Assembly (NCBI GenBank): GCA_028564675.1 | Contig: JAOVVO010000005.1 | Coordinates: forward strand, 186,001-250,000 | Length of the DNA stretch: 64,000 bases | Reading direction: 5' to 3' | Source: Onchocerca lupi | Taxonomy: Eukaryota > Nematoda > Chromadorea > Rhabditida > Onchocercidae | Shown here: positions 1 to 14,547 of the stretch, piece by piece | Position numbering within the stretch: position 1 is the first letter of the stretch | How the letters are laid out: each line of letters starts with the position of its first letter | Made by a program: the position numbers and the translations under genes | Notes under the pieces: generated by a model | What the model was told of the DNA's origin: nothing | Databases searched by the model: none | The model's input: only the letters and a program-made list of their open reading frames with translations

Positions 1-3000
1 CATTTCATGCCTTTAAAGGCATATTAATTAAAAAGACAACTGCAGAGAATTTCTTCATTCCAAGCATTTTTAACTTCGCAACAATGTCCCAAAAAGTAAT
101 TCATCAGTTTATGCAGCAAAAACGATCATGAAACTACTAAATAATTTGCTAAACTGAATTATTTTAACAGTTGTTTAAGCAATATATTTGAATAATATCG
201 CCAATTCATGACTGATAACTAAATTCTCTGGAGAATGCCAAGCGAAAATTATTGCTTTTTTGTTGAATTTTCACAAGTGAAAGAAAATTTCCTTAAACTA
301 AGAGAAAAAATGAAGAGATGTTAACCAATATGTATGTGGAGAAAAAGAAGAAACTATACAGAATTCAAGTTTTTTAGTCGATAGCTAAAGTAATGTCGAT
401 CAATATTATTTTATATGTCACAACTTTTGCTTCACTTCGCAATTTAGAATTTTGAATCCAAAAAATGCATTCTCAGAATTTGATAATTTGCAATTTTTAA
501 ACTTTTTTCTTAAAATTCTTCTTTCAATAAAGCACAAGAAAATTTTCTTTCTAGAAAGGAAAGAGTTGAAAAATTAAAATTAACGAGCACTTATATTTTT
601 ATGCTCTTTTAAGAGAATATTGTTCGGTGAATACAAATGATAATGACAATTCTATTATAATTAATGTAAAACTGTACAGTATTCACGAAGACTACAGTAC
701 TTTGATAATAATCTTTATTGATAATAAGGAACGGATTAGAACTTGTCAGCCGAAGTAATTGCAGAAGTAATAATTTAAGAAAGAAAGGTTATGAAAAAAA
801 GATGCTAAATTTCAAGATAAGAAGAATTATGTATGTTTTTTAATTCAATTATCATTTTCGGTCGAAATATTTAGATTAATTTTTTTTTTTTTTATAATTA
901 TTTCTTCAAAAAGCTTAACAAACAGCTTTTATTCTTTCGAATAAACATCATCCACCTAAAGCATTCTGTTCGATACAAAGAAACCGGTAATAGCAGAAAT
1001 AAAAAGAACGGAATAACAAAAATATATATTGCATTTTGGCTTGCACTTGCTGAATTCGCCAGCTTTCCATTATTTCCCCGCAGATTTCATTTAATTGTCA
1101 AAATTACGATAAGTTAACTTTCGTCCGTTTCGAATCGTAATATTCAGTAAGATCACTAGTGATAATGTGCTGTGTTAATGATAAAGTTTTTAGCACTGAT
1201 TTTTATGATTTGTGATAATGTTACGACAAAAGGAATCATTTAATTGCTTTTATTTTTGATATTATAAAAAGTCGAAGGTAATCCATTTTTTTTTATTACC
1301 ATCTTCCATCTTCACAATGTTGATATATTTCATATTAAATTATCCTCTTTATATATTGAACGAAATAGCTAAATAGATATCTTACTTTAAAGCCCTCACA
1401 GCAAAAGCTTTTGTTTATTATATGAAAAGTGTTAATCGATTTTTTAATATTATTAACCTAAAAAACAAGAAAAACAACATAAAAAATATAATTTATTAAA
1501 TAAATTGAACTACTCGTGAAAAATACCTAAATTATAGGGCATGTGGACTGCAGCATGCATGAAATTTCATCATTCTTTTCGTGACATTGTTTTTCAAATT
1601 ATTGTATTAACAGATTACACAGGGATCTAAGATTTGTGAAGCGCATATCAATCAATTTTATTTTCTCAAAGTTACAAAATTTTTGCCGCTATAAAATTAA
1701 AATTAAAATTTGATGCAGCCTAGGATAAAACCAATATGATTTTTTTAAGCTAAATGATTTTAAGTAATCGGCTTTTTTATATTGCACAGCGCATTATTGT
1801 TAAACTTTAAAATTATCTCCACTCAAAAATTTGTTAAACAACAAAAAAAAAAAGAAAATAGCAATAGATGATTGATTATTTGATTGTAAATTTAGATTTT
1901 GGAGAGATTATTATCAGAAAAACTATTCGAAAACGAGAAAATGATATAGTCCAATACTATGTGACATTGTTAAAAAAAATTGTTTATTGTTGTCAGAATC
2001 TTAAATGAAAAGGTCCTTTTCATTCGAAAATGAGAATCTATCTTCATTTTTATTGCAATAATTTAATACAAAAAGGCATAAATTTATCTATTTTTTCCGC
2101 ATCTTTTTCATCAAATATAGTGAATTTTCAATGACTAATCTTTTCATTCCTTTCTCATCTGCAAAGAATGATCAATCAGAAAATGAAACTAAAATGGTTA
2201 TAATTTATTGAGAAAATGCATTCCTATCTGCGACTTATACATTTTGAATAAAAAATTGTCGTAATGAAATGAACGGATCAATTATGAGATCTTAAAACAC
2301 TTGCATTTCGAAGAATTGCTTCTTTTTTTTTTAACTTACTACAGGAACGCAAAAATTTTAAGTTGGATATTATCATTTTTTCTGGATGAGCTACTACAGA
2401 TCATAAAGAAATGAAAATGATTCTTATAGTAAAAAATTGTTTTTACAATAATCAGATCGTCTTTTTCCTCGTTATCCAATTTTTCCGTTAAGTTTCCCCT
2501 TATTTTCTGATTGAGCAAGTCATTTCATAGCATTGAAGTTTCTCTGTTTTTATTGAATTTTGCATATTGAAATTTGCGATAACTGAATAAACGGACGACA
2601 GATTTCCTTAAAATTTTCAAATTGAATAAACGAAAATTCATGAATTCATCATAAGATTCAAAAATCATCTCATAATTGTGATTTCATAACGTATTTATTC
2701 AAGATGTGCTGTAATTTTTAGTAAGCGATAATCATTTATTAGCTTATCACTATCAAAATGATGATCGATTTCATAATCATCCTTATCTTTAACAAGCACA
2801 TGTTTAATAAAGGAAAATTCTCATAATGACATCTGTAAAGCTTATCATTCCAATATGATCATTGTTATTTTTGGATTAATAAAAATATAAATAAACGAAA
2901 ATATTATATATGGTTATTTAATAAAAAATAAAAGTTAAATAAATGCAAGTTTGTTAGGTAAATATTAAAAGAACGTAAACGATTTTTTTATTTATTCACT

Positions 3001-6000
3001 CATTTATTTATATTTTGTTAATGCAAATATAATAAAAGCAGTAATTATTTCATATGATCCTTTCCAGTTTGCCTTGCTTTGTGTCATTTTTTTTCGTCGC
3101 ATTTGAGGTGGCATTTAAAAAATTTCTATTTCTTCCTATTTTTTCATTTGTGTTAGCGATAGAAGAATTCGTTGAAAAGAAATGTTACGTATAATTGATT
3201 TGCTAATCAATCACATAATCTGTTTTATACGTAAAAACATTACATTTTGTATATCACATACACAATCAAACATATAAACATTCAAATTTTAAGAAAAATT
3301 TGTATTTTCGAAAATTTTTCATATTTGTTATTTCAATTTGCAATAGATTTAATGTGAGGAGATAGAATTAGTAGATGAGAATATTCGTTAAGCATATCCT
3401 GATCATAAGTTTTGATACGTTCCATTAAATCAATCCGGAGAGAAGGAAAATTAATTAGTACAGCATAGTATCAGAAATTGTTATTCAGCTTAGATTTATG
3501 CTTAATTTAATTGTGAACAACTCGATTTTTATCTTTTAAGAAATTTCAAAACTGTTTAAAAAAGTTTTTACCGAGTAATTTTCGATCAACAAGAAATTGT
3601 ATGATATTGTTTCGTTATGTTCTCAAATAAGAAAACAGCTTGCTTATTTTCTTATTCAGAATAGAATTTCTGCTTTTCCTATGCTGATATTTCATTCAAA
3701 CTTACATGGACAGATCATTAAGCCAATAATGCTGCGCTTGCAATCATTTACTCTTAGAAAAGCAAAAACTTGAAAGAAAGAATTCAGATAACAAAAAATC
3801 AACCTTTTCTAATTTCAGCGACAAGTTTTTTAGTTGTGTAAAATAATACCAATACTGAAAGACAAATTATTCAAAGTTTTTTTCTTTTTTTCAGAAACTC
3901 GAAGAATCAAGCTATCTGTTCTTTTATTATCCGGTTTCTACTCATTACATTCATTTAAATAACGATTCGATACCATCAATTTCATGATGACAATGAAATA
4001 ACATAAATTTGACAGCGATTAGATCAGAATTAAGGTGACAAAAGAGAAGGAGAGAGTGAATGAAATAAAAACTCAGAGCAATTATAATGATTTATGAAAT
4101 TACCATTAATTACTACCTCTTTCAACCGTTTAGATACATTTAACATCTTTTATTGTTAAATTTTTTTTCTAACTTTCCAGTTTTTTTTTTTTAGAAATCT
4201 AATTTGCCGTGTTAAATAGGGCAAGAGATGTAAAAAATCAAAAAAAAAAAAAGAAAAAGAAAAAAAGAAAAAAGTAGCTAATACATAATCTTTTTCTATT
4301 TCATATCCGTTAAAATTTTAGATCAGATCAAAGATGGAGAGCAACAAATATCAGGCCACTTTAATTAAGAAGTTCCATTAAATAACTGGAAAAGTATTAA
4401 ATAAAGAAGGAAGTTCAAATATGAAAATTGAAATTTTCTTCCTATCTAACTTCAGGTTTCGTTTTCTTCTCTATAAATAAAATAATGGATGTGTCTGATA
4501 ATAAAGCATATCCTGTGGATTGAAATATTCCAGTATTTTTTGCAATTCGATGAAGAAACGAAAAAAGTAGGAAATATGGCATGGAATATTAATATCCTTG
4601 AGCTAAATTTCAGTTTTGTTTTGAAATTCAAAACTAAGCTTTTGAACAACTTACTGTTCTGAAATGACATTATAGCAGGTTGTTCAAAAGCTTAGTTTGG
4701 ATTTGAAAAAGGGCAGCAAGTTTCCCAAAATTTTTTATCCATTTCGTGTTTCTGTCTTTTACATTAACTCTTCGTAGTGGAGGGACAGCAATACAATCTT
4801 TTTTAAATCGTATAGTAAATTATCTAGTTATAATATAAATCTATATCTCATTAATTAAGACAAAGTTATATCCACCAACCAAATAGAAGGAGAAACATAA
4901 AAATTTGTGAAAAATTTGAGATGAATTATCTGTGTTATAGTATTCGGATACAGGGCAGTCTTATCTTATCACCCTCAAAGTACCAAAAAAAATAAATAAA
5001 CTTTCATTAATAATTAATCTAGCTCATTTTATCAGTGTTGATAGCTCGGTGAGATAGTGTCTTCTTTTTGGTAATTCTTCAAGTATTGTTATTTATTTTA
5101 ACAGTACGACAAACATTTATTACAGTGAAAGAGAGAGAAGTACTGCGTAGATTCACCAGTGATTATCAAATGATATGATACCATTTTGATTACTCCAATA
5201 AAATAATCAGCAGCTAATGATAATATATTATGTTCAGGAAAAGATATAGTGTATCTCATCTTGTATTCCCGACTTTTTTGCCAGCGTCACAACTTGATAG
5301 CGATGAGGATGATGAACGATCTTGATGAAAATAGATCACAATAAGTGTCAATCAATCAGTTCAATAAAAGAAGATCGAACAGTCGACAATAAATTCAGAC
5401 ACAAATTTTTCAAGTTGACAATTTTCCAATTTTTCCTAAATCCTATTGCTTTTAATTATATTAAAATGAAAGGTCAAACTTGTGATCCTTGAGATATCTC
5501 AGCATTAACGGTTTCTTTGAAGAGAATGATTAGCTGATAATTAAAGATATCCTTATCATAGAACACTGCTAATGTAAGGTAAGATTCTCGATACATCCGT
5601 TTTAAATATAAATTTTGCAGATTTGATCAAACCTTTTTACAGCAAAATGTATAAATTATTTACATGGACGTATCGCTCTTAAAATTTTCACTTCTAATTT
5701 CAAATTAATTTTTATTTTCCAGGTTTTTTTTTTTTAACTATTTTCTGTTTCTGACTTTCTTCCTTTATTTCAAATTGCTGTGCGATTTGACTATTTATTG
5801 TTTCGGCTTTATCTTTCTCATGTATCGAAAGAACTTGGAACTTTCCTACAATCGAATATGGAAGTTGAATTACTTGAATTTAAGAAATTATTTGAGATTT
5901 CCAAATTCCTCAGAAGAAAGATATCGTCAACGGAGTACTAAATCTTATTACGAATCATTGCTTAGACGGTAGTTAGAATAAAAAACTGAATGATCGTTGA

Positions 6001-6628
6001 GAGAAGAGAGTTTCTTGATGTGTCATTCCCAAGCGTCGATAACTTGATTTGGATTCATCATGCAATTCAGAATAAACAAATCGAAGTCGATTTTTTTTTT
6101 CGAGAAAAAGGAAAAAACAGTTTTTCTCAATGAAGTTTTTTTAATAAGCAATTCGAAAACTATGTCTTTGTTGGTAGTTGTTTTATTCCTATTGAATATT
6201 AATAAATGGTACCTGCTTCCTGTTTCACTCATAGAACTTCATCAGCACTAATCATCTGGAGATTAGCATGCTTTCGGTGATGTCCAAACACTAAATTTAG
6301 AAATTTGAATAAACAGATTCCACCTTGGATTGCTTAACTTCATCCTTCATTAATTAACAGCAGCACTGAACAAAGTATTTGAATGATAGATGGAGTATTT
6401 GAGAACATTGAACAGCATGTGCAAATTATTTTCGATGAGTCATCAGGCGGAACAGGACAATCAAGTGATTACGAGGAGAGGAGAGAATAGATGAATGAAT
6501 GACAAGCTGATGGAAAGTTATTCGTTTAAAGATTTGTAAATTGGTGTAAAGACAATTGATGAAAGCAGAAGCTGGGAAGGGAGAAGAATGATAAAATTGA
6601 TTGACTATCACTGCCCAAAATTGCTATG

Positions 6629-6690
6629 GTAGAGAGGTGGCGGTAAGACGCGGGGGTGTGGCGCGGGGGACCGGGAGGTGGAGGAGATTG
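6629..6690 (+). other. Isolated G-rich patch
   Basis: About 60 bases of strongly G-rich sequence sit inside otherwise AT-rich DNA. The top strand has two runs of five G (6652-6656 and 6665-6669), a run of three (6673-6675) and several GG pairs, spaced closely enough to consider a G-quadruplex. No open frame or splice site gives it a coding explanation. Function unknown. Confidence 0.5.
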
Positions 6691-9416
6691 ACTCTTTTTA
6701 TTATTTAATTTCTGCTACAATTTAAGAATTTTTTAACCAATATTTTAGACAATCAGTAAACCAACACAAGTAGTATAAACAAGCAGGCCATTCCTTTGAT
6801 ATAATATCATTTCTGTCAAACGAAAGGTCTTCATTTCATTCCTCCGTTTTACCTGTTTTACCTGTGTTTAATTATCTTTTTTTAACTGAAAACTATTCAC
6901 ACTTTCGTTATCTCCATTCACTTAACTTTGCTGTTTCTCACTTTCGTAGTTACCAAAAAAAAATATGGAATGTCACACAACCGTCGCTGTGTTACTTTCT
7001 GCGTGCAACGCATATTTTATATAAATTGTGTTGGTTTACTTTTCACATTCTTCAGCAGTAATTTCAAAAATGATTTTGAGTTTTTATGAGACTAGAAGAA
7101 TTAATGATTTTTTTTCTCTGTTTCCTTTGATTTTCAAATTTTTCAAAGTCTTTAAGGAACAATATTCCAACTCGGTTGGATGTTTGGCAAGAGAAGATAC
7201 TGATGTGCCATCCATAGCTAGAAAAATCAATAAATAATGGATCAAATTCGAGACGGGGATTATTAGTAAAATAGGTATGGTTCTCTTAAGTTCACAATTT
7301 TTTGTTCTCTTTTTTACTATTGTGGTTCTTCTCTTCGCAGCGCTATATTAGTTATTTTTGATGACTTTGTTTCATATTTTAATCTGTACAATGTATATTT
7401 CAAAGCATTAGAAAAGTCTTTATATCGTAAGCGTCAACTATTCTTATTGGGGCGAAAACTGCCACAAAAATCATATTTATAAGTCAAAAGTTCAAGTAAT
7501 CTTTTTAAGAGAAAAGATTACATAATTTTAAAGCTATCAAACTCTAAAAAACTATCAACCATCAACTTTTAAATAATTCTATCTCATTTTTTCTATTAGT
7601 AATAGTTGCATTTAAATTTACAAAATTGTGACAATAATATAAATTGCAAGAATAACAAAGAAAATAAAAAAAAGATATAAAATTGTCAAGGATAATAATC
7701 AAATGAAATTAGCAGAATGATAAACAATAAGTAGAAATTTTTTTTTTGGAAATTACTGACAGTTTTTGCTGAAATGTTTTTTTTAGGCAGACAAAAAAGG
7801 GAAATTACTTCTCGAAACGAAATCAAAAAAAGTAAAACTTCCATGTGAAGGCAACCATTGATGTTTTATCTTTTTTCCAAAAATGCAGGTCATGTTTGAT
7901 TAATACTCTCCATCTTTGTTTGGATTAATATCCGGTTTATTTCTACTTTGATTACGGAAACAATCTTTTTTCTTTTGAAAGGAATAATTCCCTTTTCCAT
8001 TCATTCATCCGTCTTTTCTTTTTAGTATTCGACCAAAATAGAGATTTTAATTGGCAAGCAACGTTTATTCCTAAATAAAATTTTTTATAATATTTCAATA
8101 TAGTTGAAATGGCAGATGTATGCATATTAAATTCTGCTTATCATCTAAATTGCTTTTTTAATGCCACCTGTATGATATCTTTTACATTGATGAGGTACAC
8201 ATCGTCAGTTCCAGTTATTATAAGGTGCATTAGTGAACTCATAAAATTTCAAAATTATTATAGCTGAAAAAATCATTGATAGAATTATCATCTAATCATT
8301 ATTTCTCGCACACGATTGATATGAAAATGCTCAAAACATTTTTAACGAGAACTATTGCTCGCAGTTCAAATTATTGATAATTCCGATTTATTCATTGTAC
8401 TTCTTTCGAGTCTCTAAGGAATATTTGTCAAAACATTTCCATAAAACATTTCAAATGGAAAACACTTTTTAGTTGAGATATTTACGATTGAATGCTCTAA
8501 AAACTAAAGGAAATTGTTTTATTTTTCAAGTTATACTTCAGATGAAGATGAAGACATTATAAACAATCAAAAAAGATGAGAGCTCAATTTAAAGATTTTA
8601 ATGGTACAAATTTAGCTGCAATGTATTTTAAAAACTTTTCAAAAGTCCTAAATTCTAATAATAAAAAAGTTAGGGTGTAAAATGTGAAAATAAGATTATA
8701 AATTCATTACAGATGCTAGTCTAATTTTTGATACTGTATAGCTGAAATTTAATTTTAATCTTAATTAGTAACTGTTTTTTAAAAAAAGCTGGGTTTTGAA
8801 AGCTGTGATTGATGAGACCCAACTTTTCGGACCAAGAAATGTTTTACTGATTTTAAAATTTCTTGAAGAAAAGACACAGCAGATGAGAAAGTGAGTGAAG
8901 AAGGCTGTTGTTATTGTGAAGTAATTTGGAGACCAACAGGACAATTAACTCGATTAGTTCGACAAAATGATTACTTCCAAGATGTTACAGTTTATTTGCA
9001 AAATATCATTGGGTACATAGTTTTAAGATTTTCTGAATAAATTATTTTTTTTTAATCAAATTTTCTACATATCGATTTTAAATGATGTATTTTGAATATC
9101 GAAAAGTGTCAGTGATAAGAATGTTCATTGATGCTGAACAAATTAAAAATTTGTATAACATTAAATTTCGTGAAATATCAAATTTTCTGATTATCAGATG
9201 CAATTTTTTACCTAAAAATCACTGATTTTCGAGGAAAAAACTTATGCTCCATATTTCTCATGAAATCTCTATAATTGATGTTATGGTCTATATCAAATAT
9301 CTCAACTGCTAACCAAAATTTAGTTTTGACTTGAAAAATCCGGATTACATGACATAATGAGTAACTTAAGTTATGTACGAATTCTCAATATCTAGTAATG
9401 CAATTTTTAGATTCAT

Positions 9417-9676
9417 CTATATAAATAAAGTTGTAAACGTTCATTGTGGCTTTTTACACAACGTTGCATTCGAATAGGCACGTGTTTCTACATACATATT
9501 ACTTACTTTTTTATCTGCTCGTAAAGATGAACCTGTTCACCGCCAAAGCGCTACGATTAACAAATAAACAAAATGAGGCCAACCAATTGTTAATTCACTG
9601 CTAGATAATATCGACAAATAATCTAAATAAATAAAAATGCAAATGTCCATTGTGGCTTTTGACACAGCATTTCAAA
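9417..9676 (+). repeat. Imperfect direct duplication, about 200 bp apart
   Basis: Two stretches, roughly 9417-9476 and 9620-9676, share the order: AT-rich ATAAATAAA-type lead, then CATTGTGGCTTTT, then ACACA, then an A/T/C stretch. The second copy has several substitutions. It could be two fragments of a dispersed repeat or one local duplication. No terminal inverted repeats or open frame were seen. Confidence 0.45.
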
Positions 9677-12600
9677 TTCTATACTGATTGATTTGAAATG
9701 TGACAGATAAGTGAGCGGACAATTTCATTTATAGAAACTACCTGGACGGCCATATTCCGCGTGGTCAGTTATAACTAATAATTAATAAATCCTATCAAAA
9801 TTCGAAGAAGTGGCAAAGTAATGAATAGCTTATTGGAACAGTTGTGATTCACGAAAACATTTATTCGCAAACACAAATTACTAATCTTGTTTCTTTCCCT
9901 TATCTGTTGTGCTTATCCTCTCTGATCCTGCAACTTGATATGATGCATTGTAACCTATTTAACTATCTATTTCATCCAGCATGCAATAATCTCATCCTCC
10001 CAATACATTTACTATTGCTCTTAAATCTGGAATCAATTAACTGCAACATATCCCTTACTAAAATTACTCATAAGCACAATGAAATGATACTGGTGAGAAA
10101 ATTCATAAACTGCAACTCCTCTACCTAAGTAAACAGAAAAATAAAAAATAAAGAAAAACAGAATACCTGCTCTCATGTACCGTAACTCCGTTCATCCATA
10201 ACTCGCTGAATTTTATTCATTCTCCATCAAACACATCCATAATAAGGCAATGCAGATGGAATTTTTTTTTCTTTTTTTTTTTTTTGGAACCTTAATTGAT
10301 GAGATACAAATTAGGGGAGAAAATTGTCTGTGAAGTGTATGGATCAAACGGATCTCAAGCGAAGTGTTCATTATCATGATTCTTACTACTCCTGATATTA
10401 TCTATCTGATTGAGACAACCAATAATGATTATAACAAGATACACAATCTTTAGAATATTTCAAAATACTTTTCTTTTGATGCTATTTGAAATAAATGAAC
10501 ATCACTTTCTATTTACTCGGATTTTTTATTCAAAAACAGAATGTTTGCTTTATTTTTTGAAATTTATCATTGCATTTTTTTAAAATATCTATCCCATTTT
10601 CAACTCTTACTAAGAGCTCTGTCATATATTTCCAGTATTTTTGGATAAAGTAATATTTAAAATATCGTAATATATATTTTTATGGGCTTTCGAAATCATT
10701 TTTTCTGCCTTGTACATGTTTTTATTAGAATTCTTATAGAATATCATAAATTTGTCAACTAAGTTGCTTACATTTAATCGGAAATGACTTCAGAAATAAT
10801 AATGATATATTCTTTGCTCAAAACTTTTGCTCTTCTGCGAAGTTTGTTCCAAGACAGTTTTTTTTTTGCTAATTCAATAAATCAATTTAAATTCTTTTAA
10901 CAGCTTTTTGTGCAATGTCTTATCAAATTTTTTACGAAATCTCGATGATAAACGAAATTTGATTCATCGAATTAATCCACACTTGAAAATTTGAATATAT
11001 GTTTTGTAATGATATAAGTTGTTTGAATGTATTATGTGTCAAATCGTGAATGTCTCTGGATTTGAAAACTGTGTGCAAAAATTAATTTCAATTTTTGAAA
11101 TTTCAGTGATTTTTGAAGTTACTTTATTGGAAATATTCATATCTCAAGTAATTTTGATACGTTCAACATTCTTTCGATAAAATTACTTTTACTTCTATCC
11201 TTCTTAGAAAGATGAAAACGAAAAAAATGCATCGCATCCCATTTTTCGATTCATTCATAAATCAGAAGAGAAGTAGAAAATACAAATTTTTATTAATTGA
11301 TCTGTTAAGGAGGTTAGTGGAATTTGAATAAGAAATTTTTCACTAATAAATAATTATCGTCGTCCTTTTCCTAATGATGTCAAATTTTCATTTTCCAAAT
11401 TATTTTTTGAAAAGCAACAATTTAAGAACGATCAGTGTTGCTATTCTTTACTGTTGCGGATCATCGGAAAATAGTATAATGCATTTTGTTCAATGCGACT
11501 TCGGGCACTGTTTTTTGAATATCCCATAAAACTATTTTATAATATCCATCTTCCTACTTAGCCATTAATCTTACCTAGAAGTATAACTTAACTTATGGCT
11601 CCAGGATAAAGTATCTTTTCTTCTATTGTTATTCATTTTACATCACTATAAAAAGTCATGACGACAATATCTTAAATGCCATTAATTTTTTTAGATCTTC
11701 CTAAAATCCTTTTACAATAAAATCATGAACTTTTTAAATTTCGCAACAAATTATCAGCGAAATTGCTCAGGAAGATTGAAAATTATTTTGTCCTCAAAAA
11801 ATGCATAGTTCAGAAATTTTTTGAAAGGGATAATTAATATTCCGAGAATTGGTCATAAAATAATGGATTCAGCAAAATTGAATTCTCCTGCAGATGCGGG
11901 ATGCCCGCGACTGGACGAAGATACGTCGCGTCTTTTTACATTGCTATTGTAGAATTATGATTTTGAAATCTTTTGGGGATACGTAATGAAAAAACCAATC
12001 TACATTAAAACTGCTCCACCTTTTTCTTTAATTTTGTATTCTTATCAGGCACTAATTTTCGAACTGCTTGGAAACAAAAAAAGTGAAAGTTTTAAGTTTA
12101 ATCACTCCTGTATTATTTATCAATTGTTTATTTTCTGATGTGACCGCAAGTATCTTTTCTAATCATTCCAAAATAATTCTTTAATGACACTTATATTTCA
12201 TGAACTGATAATAATCGAAAAAAGAGTTTTTTTTTTTTTTCGGAATGTTCCTGTTTCCAAATGTATTATAAAGGGAAAAAGAATTCGGTTTCTTTTTAAT
12301 GAAAAGGTTGAGATTTCAGCATTGCATTGAAATCAGTCCAATTACGAAGATTAGGATTTATGAACTGTCAACTGAATGGTAATGTTTTACTCTTTGCGAA
12401 CATTTGCGAACCTTTTGTAAACAGGGTACCAAAATGATTCAGTTGCACTGCGATGCAAAGCTATAATTATCAATTGGGATCTAAGCTAGAGATATTAAAG
12501 ATAAAATTTTAAAATTATTGATGAAAGTGGAAATAAATTATTAACATTATTTCTGGATATAGTACCGCAAAGTAACTAGGAAACAATGCAATATTTGTTT

Positions 12601-13009
12601 TTCTCATTTCTTAATCTTGACATATTAATACTTGATTTCAAAGCAGCTCAAATTTTAATTAAATTAAATAGTGATTCAAATTTTCTTATTTGTTTTGATT
12701 TCTCATAAATATTTAATTTAATGGTTTTTAGTATATCGATTGTATACATGATATAGTTTGCATCTTCATCCGTGTGCATCGCTGTTTTAACGTTTTAGCG
12801 TAAATTACAACAAGTCTTGGGCAGAATTTTTCTTCTCTCTCATTACTTAATTTGCAGGGCTAAAAGGTGCAAATTCGGCGAGGAACAAGTCAGTGAAGGA
12901 ATAGCAGAGCATTTCAAACAAAAATCATTCTGCAATTAAACATATTCCACTATTATTCTCTAAACTGCAATATTCATTAGTGGCTGTTGAAAAATAAGTG
13001 GAATTGCTG

Positions 13010-14516
13010 ATGATTCGGAAAGTATTGTTCAATGTTGCTACATTATGTCTTATCATTGCTATCAGTGCTGCACCAAATCAGTCCCAGAGACCAGGTATGT
13101 CATTCTTTATTTCCTTTTTTTTGTTAGATTGCTAATCGTTTTTAATCAAACAGCTGAAATTAGAAATGTGGATCATTGCGCTTTCAGCGAAGAAAACTCC
13201 TTCTTAACTTCTTGGAACTGTGATGTCTTGGAACGAATAATTAATCGATTTTTTGTCTCATATACCTTTTAATAATATTACTTGAAATTTTTTGGCAAAT
13301 TTTCAACCTATTTCAACAAATTCACAGTTAACTTCATTGAATTTTTTTCTTTTTTTTTTTTTTGCGGCTTTCGTATAGTTCTAGAATGCTGCATACCATT
13401 TTCAGACTTTAAGCAGAAATTGAAGAATATCTGGAAGGCGTCTTAAAAAGAACCATAATTGTTAAACTTTGTCTTGAAGGTTATTTACTATCATAAGGTG
13501 ACCTATTTACGATAATACCAAACATGCAATATGAACAAGTTTGGGTTTTGTTTTTTGCCAATTGTTGAAAAGTTCAAGTAGATAGCACATTGCGAGCCCT
13601 TATTACTTACAATTTTACATTAAACTTTTTAAGAAAATAACAGTTTTTTTATGTTTGCAAGTCCTTGAGTACCTGTCCATCCATTAGATAATTTACGTTA
13701 CCATCCATTATATCAGAAAATTTTGATTTGGAGAAATTAGGAAATTTGCTTCCCAAGATGAATCTTAATTTTAGAAATTTCTATAAACTAAAGTATATCA
13801 TTACGATTACTGGGACACCGAAACTGTCTATTGGTTTTCAGAACAGTGATTCTTCGTTTATGTTATAAATGATTATTAGAGAATATCAAAGTAAATTGAT
13901 CACTGGGCTATTCTTTCCTTAATCGTTCGCGGTATTCCTCCCGCTCAACTGAACTGTCGAACTGTTGTTATTGCTGTGTCGCTTTGATACAACAATATAT
14001 CATCTTCCAAAAATATCTTTATCAATATACATCACTACAACCATAAGTGGATCATATGAAACAGAGTGCAGCCATCAAACTTTTAGCACTGTTCTATCGA
14101 CCAAACCATAGTCATTCGCAAAAAGCTATTCTTATTGCTTGAAATTTTTGAAATATTTACCGATTCGATCTGATTTTGCTGAGTCATAGAAGCTTTTATG
14201 ACACTAAAAGGATTCATATCGGATTTCCTGCGACAAATTGGATTGATACAACTTCCATTTGATCTTACTGACTCACACAGCACGTTCGCATTTTATCGAT
14301 AGATCTTGTCTTGAGGACTCTCCTTGTGTTGTGATGCGAAATGTGATCGAATGAAGTCAACCATTCTCTTATCAGAATACTCCATTATTTAACAAAAAAT
14401 CTGATGTCTCTATGAATAAAAAATTGACACTATAGAGAAGGGGCAGTTACAGATCTCGGATAATATAATTCCAGTAAAGTAACAGAATATCATAAAAATC
14501 GAATTATACAATTTCG

Positions 14517-14547
<31 letters not shown>

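Larger units (their letters stand above)
1..13009. other. Gene-poor AT-rich region
   Basis: I found no exon chain here with matching splice sites and phases. The short open frames in this stretch, for example those near 4.45, 5.8, 6.05, 6.9 and 9.85 kb, are rich in Phe, Ile, Leu, Asn and Lys as expected for random AT-rich DNA. They have no recognisable domain and are not linked by compatible donors and acceptors. Part of the right end is presumably promoter for the PAN-domain gene that starts at 13010. Long A or T runs are frequent. A G-rich patch and a small duplication are listed separately. Confidence 0.6.

Noticed and set aside
9844..10128. 94-codon plus-strand frame
   Set aside because: Leu/Ile/Asn-rich with no ATG at its start, no domain and no neighbours; probably chance.
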